Below, one piece after another: positions 26,661 to 34,854 of a DNA stretch of 64,000 nt. The notes beneath the pieces are model-generated. The model ran no database searches and was not told where the DNA came from. It saw only the letters and a list, made by a program, of their open reading frames with translations. Made by a program: the position numbers and the translations under genes. The stretch's first letter is position 1. The number at the start of each line of letters is the position of its first letter. Source of the DNA: Micromonospora nigra (lineage in GTDB: Bacteria; Actinomycetota; Actinomycetes; Mycobacteriales; Micromonosporaceae). Where the stretch lies: contig NZ_FMHT01000003.1 of the NCBI RefSeq assembly GCF_900091585.1, positions 5,261,501 through 5,325,500 on the forward strand, read 5' to 3'.

Positions 26661-27560
26661 TCAGCCGGCGCTCGGGGTGGCCGACGGCGACCCCGCCGCC
26701 GACTGCGTGGGCTCCGGGGCCGATGTCGGGTCGAGGGCCGACTCACCGACGGTGAGACTCTGGATGACCACGTCGTCGTCCTTGGGCTTGACCTTGGCTC
26801 CCGTCCCATTGTCCACGGTCGGCAGGGCCCCGATCTTCTCCACCGTCTTCATCCCGTCGGTGACCCGGCCGATGATCGGGTAACGCGGCTCGGCGGTGGT
26901 GTAGTCCTCGAAGAAGATCAGGAACTGGCTGCCGTTGGCGCCGGGCGCGTTGCCGATCAGGGCGACCGTGCCCTTCGGGTACGTCGGCGGCTGGTCCGGG
27001 GCGGGGCTGGCCGACGGCGACGCCTGCGGCGCGTCGGGGACGTTCTCGTCGTAGAACGAGTAGGTCGGGCCGCCCTGGCCGGTGCCGCTCGGATCGCCGC
27101 AGCGCACCGCCCCCTCGGCGGTGATCTCGTGGCACTTGGTGTTGTCGTAGAACCCACGGCCGGCCAGGTGCGTGATGCTCGCGGCGGCGCACGGGGCGGC
27201 GGCCAGGTCGAGTTCGGCGGTGATCGGGGCGCCCTGGTTGGTCACGATCGTCATCGGCCGGGTGCCGGTGACCGGCAGCCCCGTCTCCGCGGGTTGACCC
27301 ACGTCCTTCAGGTTGGGGTTCCCGTCGGCGTTCTGCGGGGTCCACAGGCACACCTCGTCGGCGGCGGTGTTCACCGCCGGGTCGCGGTCGAAGGCGCCCA
27401 GTGCCCACGCGGAGCCGGCCACGATCAGGACGAGGATCACGGCGACGCCCACGCCGGCCTGGATCTGCCTGCGGCGCGTGGCCCGAGCGGCCCGGCGGGC
27501 CATCTGCCGGTCGAGCTTGGCCCGCGCCAGTTTGCGCTGCCGGTCCCTGCTGGAAGCCAC
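26661..27560 (-). CDS. membrane-anchored cyclophilin paralogue
   Basis: A 299-aa paralogue of the next gene with the same plan: basic N-terminus (S-S-R-D-R-Q-R-K-L-A-R-A-K-L), one TM helix (~36-56), then a cyclophilin domain. The catalytic segment is F/Y-D-N-T-K-C-H-E rather than C-H-R, so the Arg that is normally catalytic is replaced by Glu, and isomerase activity is doubtful. An inserted Ser/Pro-rich stretch follows D-E-N-V-P-D, and G-S-Q-F-L-I-F-F is present. GTG 27560 follows GGGGAG. The C-terminus is a Ser/Pro/Ala-rich tail. A role as a folding factor or binding protein at the cell surface is inferred. Confidence 0.88.
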   Translation of the reverse strand: MASSRDRQRKLARAKLDRQMARRAARATRRRQIQAGVGVAVILVLIVAGSAWALGAFDRDPAVNTAADEVCLWTPQNADGNPNLKDVGQPAETGLPVTGTRPMTIVTNQGAPITAELDLAAAPCAAASITHLAGRGFYDNTKCHEITAEGAVRCGDPSGTGQGGPTYSFYDENVPDAPQASPSASPAPDQPPTYPKGTVALIGNAPGANGSQFLIFFEDYTTAEPRYPIIGRVTDGMKTVEKIGALPTVDNGTGAKVKPKDDDVVIQSLTVGESALDPTSAPEPTQSAAGSPSATPSAG

Positions 27561-27890
27561 CCGTGCTCCCCTTCCTCTACCGTGGTTGTCGCGGCGGGCG
27601 GGCGTGGCGTCCGTGCCCCCGGCGTCGCGTGCGCCGCGCCACATGCCCGCCAGAGTGTACGGCCACGGCCTGGGAAAGTGGGGTACGAGGTTCGTGCCGC
27701 GGCGGATCGGGCCCCGTCACTGTCCCGCACCGGCCCCCGGCACCGTCCCGGGGTCGGCCCCGGCACCGCCCCGGGTCGGTCCCCGTGGTGGCCCGGACAC
27801 GAGCGGGTCGCCCCCGCATCGGCTGCCGAACCCGCTCGCGCCGCCCGTTAGGCTGACCACGACACCCAGCTCGACGGAAGGGGAGCGGAC

Positions 27891-28610
27891 GTGCTCTTGG
27901 CCGGCTTTCCCGCGGACGCCTTCGGCACCAACTGCTATGTTGTGGCCGCCGCGCCGGGGGAACAGTGCGTGGTGGTCGATCCCGGCATCGGGGTGCTCGA
28001 CCGGCTCGACGCGCTGCTCGCCGAGCACCGGCTGCACCCGGCCGCCGTCCTGCTCACCCACGGTCATCTCGACCACACCTTCTCCGTCGCCCCCGTCTGC
28101 GGCGCTCGCGGCATCACCGCGTACGTGCACCCGGGCGACCGGGAGATGCTCGCCGACCCGACCAAGGGCCTGTCGGCCGACCTGACCGCGCTGTTCGGCG
28201 GGCGGCTGCCCTACACCGAGCCCGAGGACGTCGCCGAGTTGACCGACGGCGCGACCCTCGCCCTCGCCGGGCTGGAGATCACCGTCGACCACGCGCCGGG
28301 CCATACCGGCGGGTCGGTGCTGTTCCGGCTGCCCGGCGCCGGCTCGCGCTTCGAGGCGGACGAGATCTGCCTCTCCGGCGACGTGCTCTTCGCCGGGTCC
28401 ATCGGCCGCACCGACCTGCCGGGCGGCAGTATGCCGTCGATGCTCTCCAGCCTGCGGAGCAAGATCCTTCCGCTGGCCGACGACACCGTCGTGCTGCCCG
28501 GCCACGGCCCCGCGACCACCATCGGCCGCGAGCGCGCGACCAACCCGTACCTCATCGAGGTGGCGGGTTCCGGCGACGCGCGACCGGCGGCCCCCACCCG
28601 CGGCCTGTAG
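27891..28610 (+). CDS. MBL-fold metallo-hydrolase (glyoxalase II-like)
   Basis: A 239-aa metallo-beta-lactamase fold protein with T-H-G-H-L-D-H-T (residues ~57-64), H-A-P-G-H-T-G-G-S-V, S-G-D-V-L-F-A-G-S-I-G-R-T-D and a terminal L-P-G-H-G-P-A-T-T-I, the two-metal ligand set of glyoxalase II and persulfide-dioxygenase relatives. Start GTG 27891 follows GGAAGGGGAG. It lies 53 bp upstream of hisS, a conserved actinobacterial pair (after rel). The substrate is unknown; hydrolysis of a thioester is the family expectation. Confidence 0.9.
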   Translation: MLLAGFPADAFGTNCYVVAAAPGEQCVVVDPGIGVLDRLDALLAEHRLHPAAVLLTHGHLDHTFSVAPVCGARGITAYVHPGDREMLADPTKGLSADLTALFGGRLPYTEPEDVAELTDGATLALAGLEITVDHAPGHTGGSVLFRLPGAGSRFEADEICLSGDVLFAGSIGRTDLPGGSMPSMLSSLRSKILPLADDTVVLPGHGPATTIGRERATNPYLIEVAGSGDARPAAPTRGL

Positions 28611-28663
28611 CCGCCGCGACCCGTGACCACCCGCGCGGTCCGCGCGGGACGCAAGGAGTACCC

Positions 28664-29986
28664 ATGAGCAAGCCCACGCCCATCTCCGGCTTCCCGGAGT
28701 GGACGCCCGCCCAGCGGATGATCGAGCAGTACGTCCTCGACCGGATCCGCCACACTTTCGAGCTGTACGGCTTCGCGCCGCTGGAGACCCGCGCGGTCGA
28801 GCCGCTGGACCAGTTGTTGCGCAAGGGGGAGACCTCCAAGGAGGTCTACGTGATCCGCCGGTTGCAGGCCGACGCCGACGCGCCCGGCGGCGACGACCAG
28901 CTCGGCCTGCACTTCGACCTGACCGTGCCGTTCGCCCGCTACGTGCTGGAGAACGCCGGCAGGCTCCAGTTCCCGTTCCGCCGCTACCAGATCCAGAAGG
29001 TGTGGCGCGGCGAGCGCCCGCAGGAGGGCCGCTACCGCGAGTTCGTGCAGGCCGACATCGACATCGTCGACCGGGACGCCCTGGCCCCGCACCACGAGGC
29101 GGAGATGCCGCTGGTGATCGGCGACGCGTTGCGGTCGTTGCCGATCCCGCCGGTGCGCATCCAGGTCAACAACCGCAAGATCTGCGAGGGCTTCTACCGG
29201 GGCGTCGGGTTGACCGACACCGAGGCGGCGCTGCGGGCGGTCGACAAACTCGACAAGATCGGCCCGGCGAAGGTGGCGGAGCTGCTCGCGCAGACCGCCG
29301 GGGCGAGCGAGGCGCAGGCCAAGGCGTGCCTGGCGCTGGCGGAGATCTCCGCGCCGGACGCGTCGTTCGCCGACGCGGTGCGCGCCCTCGGGGTGAGCGA
29401 TCCGCTGCTCGACTCCGGGGTCGAGGAGCTGGTCGCGGTGGTGGAGACCGCCGCCGCGCACTCCCCGGGGCTGTGCGTCGCCGACCTGCGCATCGCCCGT
29501 GGCCTGGACTACTACACGGGCACCGTCTACGAGACGCAGCTGCTCGGCTACGAGCGGTTCGGCTCGATCTGCTCGGGAGGCCGGTACGACAACCTGGCCA
29601 GCTCCGGTGCCGCCCGGTTCCCCGGGGTCGGCATCTCGATCGGGGTGACCCGGCTGCTCGGGCTGCTGTTCGGGGCCGAGGCCCTGTCGGTGTCCCGGTC
29701 CGTGCCGACCTGCGTGCTGGTGGCGGTGACCGCCGAGGAGCTGCGTCCGGCCAGCAACCGGGTGGCCGAGGCGCTGCGCTCGCGGGGCATCCCCACCGAG
29801 GTGTCGCCGAGCGCGGCGAAGTTCGGCAAGCAGATCCGCTACGCCGAGCGGCGCGGCATCCCGTACGTCTGGTTCCCCGGCGAGGACGGCGACGAGGTGA
29901 AGGACATCCGCTCCGGCGAGCAGGTCGGCGCGGCGGCGGGGGAGTGGACGCCACCCCGGGCCGACCTGACGCCGCTGGTCAGCTGA
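28664..29986 (+). CDS. hisS: histidyl-tRNA synthetase
   Basis: A 440-aa class II synthetase. Motif 2 is in R-R-Y-Q-I-Q-K-V-W-R-G-E-R-P-Q-x-G-R-Y-R-E-F, the histidine-specific motif A is A-R-G-L-D-Y-Y-T-G-T-V-Y-E, and S-G-G-R-Y-D-N-L with G-V-G-I-S-I-G-V-T-R-L precedes the C-terminal anticodon-binding domain (~345-430). It charges tRNA-His. ATG 28664 follows AAGGAG. A small near-palindromic GC hairpin (28630-28648) lies between it and the MBL gene. Confidence 0.97.
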   Translation: MSKPTPISGFPEWTPAQRMIEQYVLDRIRHTFELYGFAPLETRAVEPLDQLLRKGETSKEVYVIRRLQADADAPGGDDQLGLHFDLTVPFARYVLENAGRLQFPFRRYQIQKVWRGERPQEGRYREFVQADIDIVDRDALAPHHEAEMPLVIGDALRSLPIPPVRIQVNNRKICEGFYRGVGLTDTEAALRAVDKLDKIGPAKVAELLAQTAGASEAQAKACLALAEISAPDASFADAVRALGVSDPLLDSGVEELVAVVETAAAHSPGLCVADLRIARGLDYYTGTVYETQLLGYERFGSICSGGRYDNLASSGAARFPGVGISIGVTRLLGLLFGAEALSVSRSVPTCVLVAVTAEELRPASNRVAEALRSRGIPTEVSPSAAKFGKQIRYAERRGIPYVWFPGEDGDEVKDIRSGEQVGAAAGEWTPPRADLTPLVS

Positions 29987-30000
29987 ACCATCGTTCGGTC

Positions 30001-30043
30001 GGGCCTGACCAGCCGTCAACCGGCGGACCGGTTGGTCGGGCCC
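30001..30043 (+). terminator. putative hisS terminator
   Basis: GGGCCTGACCA (30001-30011) pairs with TGGTCGGGCCC (30033-30043), 11 bp with one G-U, starting 14 nt past the hisS stop. Confidence 0.5.
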
Positions 30044-30096
30044 GGCCGGGTGGCCACCAAGCGTGACCCGATGGTGTCGCAGGGTCGGTCGTCCAG

Positions 30097-30135
30097 CGAT
30101 GGTCATCATTGATCTGCGTGCCAGAATGACCATCG
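30097..30135 (+). promoter_or_regulatory. 10-bp inverted repeat over histidine-kinase start
   Basis: CGATGGTCAT (30097-30106) and its exact complement (30126-30135) are separated by 19 nt; the right arm contains the likely start codon ATG 30126. It could be an operator for the cognate response regulator or an RNA hairpin hiding the start. Confidence 0.4.
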
Positions 30136-31310
30136 TGTCGTTGGTTGGTCACTGTCCGCTCACCGGGGTGGCACTGACGGGGGAGAGCCGAGCCAACCGC
30201 CTCATGGTGGTGTTCGTCGCGCTCCATCGGCTCGGATGCCTCGTCCCGGCGATCGCGAGCAGTGCGCACGGCCCCTACCGCAGCCCGCTGGCCAACCTGG
30301 TGTTGTTGGGCGCGGCGGTGGCCTGGAACCTGGCGCTGTTCCGCGTCGCCTGCCGGCGTGGCTGGTTCCCGCCTCCGCTGGTCTACCTCGACGTCGCATT
30401 CGCCGCCGGACTGGTGGCGCTGGTCTCCGCCAACCTCCCCACCGGCGACGTGTCGGCGAACTGGGGCATCTGGGCGGCGCAGGCCGGTGCGTCGCTGGCC
30501 GCCGCGGCGATCGGCCGCGCGGTGGCCGCGGTGGCGGTCGTCGGCGCGCTCGTCGTGGCGGAGACCGTCGTCACCGCCGGCTGGAGCGCCGGGGGCGCCT
30601 CGGCGGTGGACCTGGTGTACGCGGCGAACGCCACGGCCTGCTTCGCCCTGGCTGCCGGGTTCGGCATCCGGTACCTGCGCCAGGAGGGCCGCCACCTCGA
30701 CCGGGTCAACGCCCAGCGGCTGGTGGCGGAGGCGGAACGGGCCGCCGACCATGCCCGGTACGTGACGCGGGTGGCCCACCACCGGGCCCTGCACGACACC
30801 GTGCTCACCACCCTGACGCTGATCGCCCGGGGCGGGGTCGACCACCGGGCCGTACCGGTGCGCCAGCGGTGCGCCCGCGACGCGGACTACATCCGGGGCC
30901 TGCTGGCAGACCGTGCGGACGCTCGCTTCGGCACCCTCGGCGAGGCCCTGCGAGAGGTGGTCGGCGGGGTGTCGCTGCTGGGCCTGCGGGTCCGCTACCG
31001 CAGCGACCTCACTCCGCCCGACGTCCCGCCGTCCGTGGTGGACGCCCTGCGCGACGCTGCCCGGGAGGCGCTCAACAATGTCGTCAAGCACGCCGGCGTC
31101 GACGAGGCGTGGGTCACCGTGACCAGCGAGTCCGACGTGCTGCGGGTGACGGTCGTCGACCGGGGGCGCGGCTTCGACCTGGTCGCGGTGCCGCCCGGGT
31201 TCGGGTTCCGCAACTCGGTGGTCGACCGGGTTTCCGAGGTGGGGGGCCGGGTCCGGGTCTCCAGTGAACCCGGCGCCGGCACCTGTGTGGAGCTGGCGTG
31301 GCCACGGTGA
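30126..31310 (+). CDS. two-component sensor histidine kinase
   Basis: About 394 aa from ATG 30126 (further upstream in-frame starts exist). Five or six hydrophobic helices occupy residues ~22-185. The phospho-acceptor His is in A-L-H-D-T-V-L-T-T-L-T (HisKA_3 type), and the ATPase domain shows E-A-L-N-N-V-V-K-H-A-G (N box), D-R-G-R-G-F-D (G1) and F-G-F-R-N-S-V. This is the NarL-type kinase class with a membrane sensor and no obvious extracellular domain. The response regulator gene overlaps its 3' end. The stimulus is unknown. Confidence 0.88.
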   Translation: MTIVSLVGHCPLTGVALTGESRANRLMVVFVALHRLGCLVPAIASSAHGPYRSPLANLVLLGAAVAWNLALFRVACRRGWFPPPLVYLDVAFAAGLVALVSANLPTGDVSANWGIWAAQAGASLAAAAIGRAVAAVAVVGALVVAETVVTAGWSAGGASAVDLVYAANATACFALAAGFGIRYLRQEGRHLDRVNAQRLVAEAERAADHARYVTRVAHHRALHDTVLTTLTLIARGGVDHRAVPVRQRCARDADYIRGLLADRADARFGTLGEALREVVGGVSLLGLRVRYRSDLTPPDVPPSVVDALRDAAREALNNVVKHAGVDEAWVTVTSESDVLRVTVVDRGRGFDLVAVPPGFGFRNSVVDRVSEVGGRVRVSSEPGAGTCVELAWPR

Positions 31311-31936
31311 TCCGGCTGGCGGCGGTCGACGACGACCGGATGCTGCTGGACGGTTTCGCCAACTGGGCGGCCGGGGTGCCCGACCTGCGTCTCGTCGGCA
31401 CCGGGGCCACCGTCGACGAGCTGCTGCGGGAACTGGCCCAGCCGGTGGACGTGATCCTGCTGGATCTGGTGCTGCGCGACCGCAGCAGCGCCGCCGACAA
31501 CGTCCGTCGGCTCACCGCCGAAGGGCACCGGGTGCTGGTGCTCAGCGTGTGGGCGCAGCCCGACCAGGTGATCGCCACCTTCGCCGCCGGTGCCAGTGGG
31601 TACGTCACCAAGGACCACGACCTGTCCGCGCTGGCCGTCGCGATCCGTCAGGTGCATGCCGGGCAGCCGGTCTTCTCCACCGAGCTGGCGTTCGCCTGCC
31701 TGCGCGACGACCGCCCGGCCCGTCCCCAGCTCTCGGCGCGGGAACGGGAGGTGCTGCTGGCGTACGCCTCCGGCATGACGCTGAAGCAGGCGGCCCGGCA
31801 CCTGGGGATCCGGCACGAGACGGCCCGCACCTACCTGGACCGGGTCAAGGCGAAGTACCACGACCTCGGTCGGCCCACCCGGACCAAGCTCGACCTGGCC
31901 GACCGGGTCCGGGAGGACCGTTTCGGCGTCGGCTGA
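31298..31936 (+). CDS. LuxR/NarL-type response regulator
   Basis: A 212-aa protein. The receiver domain has A-A-V-D-D-D-R-M-L-L (acidic pocket), phospho-acceptor Asp in V-I-L-L-D-L-V-L-R-D, L-S-V-W (Thr/Ser switch) and G-Y-V-T-K-D. A LuxR-type HTH is at ~145-200 (LSAREREVLLAYASGMTLKQAARHLGIRHETARTYLDRV). GTG 31298 lies within the kinase gene (13-bp overlap) and follows GGAG; GTG 31307 is an alternative with 4-bp overlap. It forms a two-component system with the upstream kinase. Confidence 0.9.
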   Translation: MATVIRLAAVDDDRMLLDGFANWAAGVPDLRLVGTGATVDELLRELAQPVDVILLDLVLRDRSSAADNVRRLTAEGHRVLVLSVWAQPDQVIATFAAGASGYVTKDHDLSALAVAIRQVHAGQPVFSTELAFACLRDDRPARPQLSAREREVLLAYASGMTLKQAARHLGIRHETARTYLDRVKAKYHDLGRPTRTKLDLADRVREDRFGVG

Positions 31937-31950
31937 CGGCTCGTCGCGCC

Positions 31951-32047
31951 GGGCGGGGCCGTCGCCGCTCCCGGCCCCTGTTGTCGGGGCGGGGCCGTCG
32001 CCGCTCCCGGCCCGCGCCACCGGGGCGGGGCCGTCGCCGCTCCCGGC
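31951..32047. repeat. 25-bp core tandem repeat x3, 36-bp period
   Basis: The 25-bp core that starts GGGCGGGGCCGTCG and ends CTCCCGGC is identical at 31951-31975, 31987-32011 and 32023-32047, with variable 11-bp spacers. It begins 15 bp after the response regulator stop. Confidence 0.9.
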
Positions 32048-32160
32048 TCCCGTCGCCGACCAGCCGGGCTGAACGTGACCGCCGTCACAGCTTGTCCGTC
32101 TGGTCCGGGCCCGCACCCCGTTCGATCCCGGTTGTCCCCGCCCTGCTCATGCTCGTGGGT

Positions 32161-32178
32161 GCCCCCCTTGCGGGGGGC
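32161..32178 (+). terminator. G/C hairpin after two-component operon
   Basis: GCCCCCC (32161-32167), loop TTGC and GGGGGGC (32172-32178). A 7-bp all-G/C stem; probable terminator for the response regulator transcript. Confidence 0.5.
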
Positions 32179-32214
32179 GTCCGGGCGGCCCGGGTGTCCC
32201 CCGCACGCGCGGCA

Positions 32215-32242
32215 TGACCAGGCCGGGCCCGCTGGCTAGCGT
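32215..32242 (+). promoter_or_regulatory. candidate promoter for glycan operon
   Basis: TGACCA (32215-32220), 16-bp spacer, TAGCGT (32237-32242); the -10 box is the same type as the one upstream of the class V aminotransferase. Confidence 0.3.
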
Positions 32243-32342
32243 GGGAGCGCGCCCATCAGGCGCTATCGATCCGCCGTGGACGCCGCCCTCGCGGTCGCGT
32301 CAGCGCGGTCCCACCCGGTCGCCCGAGGAGAGGCAAGCCCCC

Positions 32343-33764
32343 ATGCCCCAGTTGATCGGCCTCGACGAGGCGGAGCAGCTCAGCACCGCGCAGGTGCACG
32401 AGCTGTACCGCGCCCACGTCAGCCGCAGTCAGGTCTCGCTGATGACCACCTTCGGGTTCGGTCGCGAACTCGTCGAATGCGCCGAGGGGGTGTGGATCCA
32501 CCTGCGCGACGGGCGGCGGATCCTCGACTTCTCCGGCGGCGTCGGCGTGCTCAACCACGGGCACAACCACCCCCGGATCCTGGCTGCCCGGCAGCGGTAC
32601 GCGCAACAGGGGCGGATGGAGGTGCACAAGGGGTTCTTCTCGCCGTACCTGGCCGCGCTCAGCCACAACGTCGCCGCGCTGCTGCCCGGGGACCTGTCGG
32701 TGTCGTACTTCCCGAACTCGGGGGCCGAGGCCAACGAGGGCGCCATCAAGATGGCGTACAAGTTCCACGGTGGCCGACGCAACACGATCCTGCGCGCCGA
32801 CATCAGCTTCCACGGCAAGACCCTCGGCGCGGGCAGCCTCACCGGCTCGTCGGAGAACTCGTTCCGCTTCCCCGGCCTGCCGGGCATCGTGGTGTACCCC
32901 TACGGCGACCTGGCCGCCGTCTGCGCCGCGGTGGACGCCGCCCGCACCCCCGAGGGCGGCTGCGACGTCTACGCCATCATGGTCGAACCGTTCAGCGCCT
33001 CCACCATGCGCCACTGGTCGGCCGAGGACCTGCTCGCGCTGCAACGGTTCTGCCGGGAGCGGGACATCATCATGATCTTCGACGAGATCTACACCGGCTG
33101 GGGCAAGACCGGCAGCCTCTTCTACTTCATGCGTCACGAGGGGCTGCTGCCGGACATCCTCACGTACTCGAAGTCCCTCGGCGGCGGCAAGGCCTCCATC
33201 TCCGGCTACACCGCCCGCGAGCCGATCTTCCGGCGCGCGTACGACCGGATGGCCGACGTGATCCTGCACAGCACCACCTACTACGGCTTCGGCGAGGAGA
33301 CCGCCACCGCCGTGGCGGCGATCGACGTCGTGGTCGGCGACGACTACCCGGCCCGCGCCCGCGCCCTGGAGGCGGTGCTGCGGCCCGGCCTGGAACGACT
33401 GGCGAAGGCCCACCCGGACGTCGTCGGCCGGGTCGCCGGGGCCGGCGCGCTGTGGGGGGTCTTCCTCGACGGTGGGCCGGGTGTGCTCGACCTCGCCGGC
33501 CGGCTGATGCCCGGGTTCCGGCACGACCCGCAGTTCCGCACCAAGCTGATCACCCTGTCGGTGATCGCCCACCTGTTCCGCGAGCACGGCATCATGACCT
33601 ACTACAGCCCGAACGCCGACAACCCGCTGATGGTGGCCCCCAGCCTGGTGGCCACCGCCGACGACGTCGAGCGCTTCCTGACCGCCCTGGACGCCACCCT
33701 GTCCCGGGGGCTGCCGCGCCTGCTGGCCTCCTTCGTCCGGGAGCGGGTGACGTCGCGGTGGTGA
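32343..33764 (+). CDS. class III aminotransferase (diaminobutyrate type)
   Basis: A 473-aa fold-type I aminotransferase, class III. D-F-S-G-G-V-G-V-L-N-H-G-H-N-H-P (residues ~62-77), N-S-G-A-E-A-N-E-G-A-I-K (phosphate loop), S-F-H-G-K-T-L-G, I-F-D-E-I-Y-T-G-W-G-K-T-G (PLP-ring Asp) and Schiff-base Lys in T-Y-S-K-S-L-G-G-G-K are all present. The closest recognisable relatives are diaminobutyrate/ectoine-type transaminases. As the first gene of a coupled glycosyltransferase operon it more likely supplies an amino group or an amino-acid decoration to the product (inference). ATG 32343 follows GAGGAGAGG. The TGA overlaps the epimerase start. Confidence 0.88.
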   Translation: MPQLIGLDEAEQLSTAQVHELYRAHVSRSQVSLMTTFGFGRELVECAEGVWIHLRDGRRILDFSGGVGVLNHGHNHPRILAARQRYAQQGRMEVHKGFFSPYLAALSHNVAALLPGDLSVSYFPNSGAEANEGAIKMAYKFHGGRRNTILRADISFHGKTLGAGSLTGSSENSFRFPGLPGIVVYPYGDLAAVCAAVDAARTPEGGCDVYAIMVEPFSASTMRHWSAEDLLALQRFCRERDIIMIFDEIYTGWGKTGSLFYFMRHEGLLPDILTYSKSLGGGKASISGYTAREPIFRRAYDRMADVILHSTTYYGFGEETATAVAAIDVVVGDDYPARARALEAVLRPGLERLAKAHPDVVGRVAGAGALWGVFLDGGPGVLDLAGRLMPGFRHDPQFRTKLITLSVIAHLFREHGIMTYYSPNADNPLMVAPSLVATADDVERFLTALDATLSRGLPRLLASFVRERVTSRW

Positions 33765-34834
33765 GCCACGGTGACTCCCACGACGGGCACCCGGGCGACG
33801 GGCACGTGGTGGTGACCGGAGCGTCCGGCATGCTCGGCGCGCACCTGGTCCGCCGGCTGCTCGACGACGGCCACCGGGTGCACGGCGTCGACCTGCTGCC
33901 CGCCCGGCACGCCCACCCCGCGCTGAACCACAGCCAGGGCGACATCCGCGACACGGCGCTGCTGGCCCGGGTCTTCGCCGGTGCCGCCGCCGTCGTGCAC
34001 ACCGCCGCCGCCCTGCCCAGCTATCCCGCCGACATGATCCGCTCGATCATCGTCGACGGCACGGCGGCCGTCCTCGGCGCGGCCCACCGCGTCGGGGTGC
34101 CCCGGGTGGTGCACGTGTCCTCCACCGCCGTGTACGGCCTGCCGCGCACCGTGCCGACACCGGAGACGCACCCCCGCGAGCCGGTGGACCCCTACACCCG
34201 GGCGAAGGCCGAGGCGGAGGTGATCGCCGAGCGGTACCGCGCCGACGGGCTGTGCGTGCCGGTGCTGCGGCCGAAGACCTTCCTCGGCCCGGGACGGATG
34301 GGCCTGTTCGCCATGCTCTTCGAGTGGGCCGAGGAGGGCCGGCACTTCCCGGTGCTCGGTCGCGGCGACGTGCGGGTGCAGATGTTCGCCGTCGAGGACC
34401 TGGTCGACGCGCTGGTGACGGTGCTGCACGCCCCCGACGGGGTGGCCGGCGACACCTACAACCTGGGAGCGGCCGAGTTCGGCACGCTGCGCGAGGACTT
34501 CCAGGCGGTGCTGGACGCCGCCGGGCACGGCCGCCGGGTCGTCGGCCTGCCCGCCGCACCGGCGCTGGCCGCGCTGCGGGGCCTGGAGCGCAGCGGACTG
34601 TCCCCGGTGTACGGACGGCTGCTGCACAAGCTGCGCGCCGACTCGTACGTCAGCATCGACAAGGCCCGCGAGCGACTCGGCTTCACCCCCCGGCTGTCCA
34701 ACCGGGACGCGATCCTCGGCACCTTCCACTGGTGGCGGGCGAACCGGGGCGCCGCCCCGGCCAGCGGTGGCGGCCGGACCAGCCGGGAACCGTGGCGGCA
34801 GGGCGCGCTCTCCCTCGCCAAGGTCTTCTTCTAG
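33761..34834 (+). CDS. NAD-dependent epimerase/dehydratase (extended SDR)
   Basis: A 357-aa extended SDR. The Rossmann loop is V-V-V-T-G-A-S-G-M-L-G-A-H-L (residues ~17-30), the catalytic set is S-S-T-A-V-Y-G and Y-T-R-A-K (Y-x-x-x-K), and R-P-K-T-F-L-G-P-G-R-M-G and F-A-V-E-D-L-V-D-A-L follow. A hydrophilic C-terminus ends A-L-S-L-A-K-V-F-F. The family acts on nucleotide- or lipid-linked sugars by epimerisation, dehydration or reduction. GTG 33761 overlaps the aminotransferase TGA; GTG 33758 directly before it is equally possible. The substrate is unknown; a polyprenyl-P-pentose or NDP-sugar is plausible from context. Confidence 0.88.
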   Translation: MSHGDSHDGHPGDGHVVVTGASGMLGAHLVRRLLDDGHRVHGVDLLPARHAHPALNHSQGDIRDTALLARVFAGAAAVVHTAAALPSYPADMIRSIIVDGTAAVLGAAHRVGVPRVVHVSSTAVYGLPRTVPTPETHPREPVDPYTRAKAEAEVIAERYRADGLCVPVLRPKTFLGPGRMGLFAMLFEWAEEGRHFPVLGRGDVRVQMFAVEDLVDALVTVLHAPDGVAGDTYNLGAAEFGTLREDFQAVLDAAGHGRRVVGLPAAPALAALRGLERSGLSPVYGRLLHKLRADSYVSIDKARERLGFTPRLSNRDAILGTFHWWRANRGAAPASGGGRTSREPWRQGALSLAKVFF

Positions 34835-34854
34835 CCCGGACGGAAGGTGCCGCC

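Larger units (their letters stand above)
31937..32342. other. 406-bp intergenic region before the glycan operon
   Basis: It contains the 36-bp-period tandem repeat, a G/C hairpin terminator (32161-32178) and a candidate promoter (32215-32242) for the downstream operon. I saw no credible small gene. The predicted leader before the aminotransferase ATG is about 95 nt. Confidence 0.6.

Noticed and set aside
32343..33764. Ectoine biosynthesis gene ectB
   Set aside because: No ectA or ectC beside it; it is translationally coupled to a sugar epimerase and glycosyltransferase operon.
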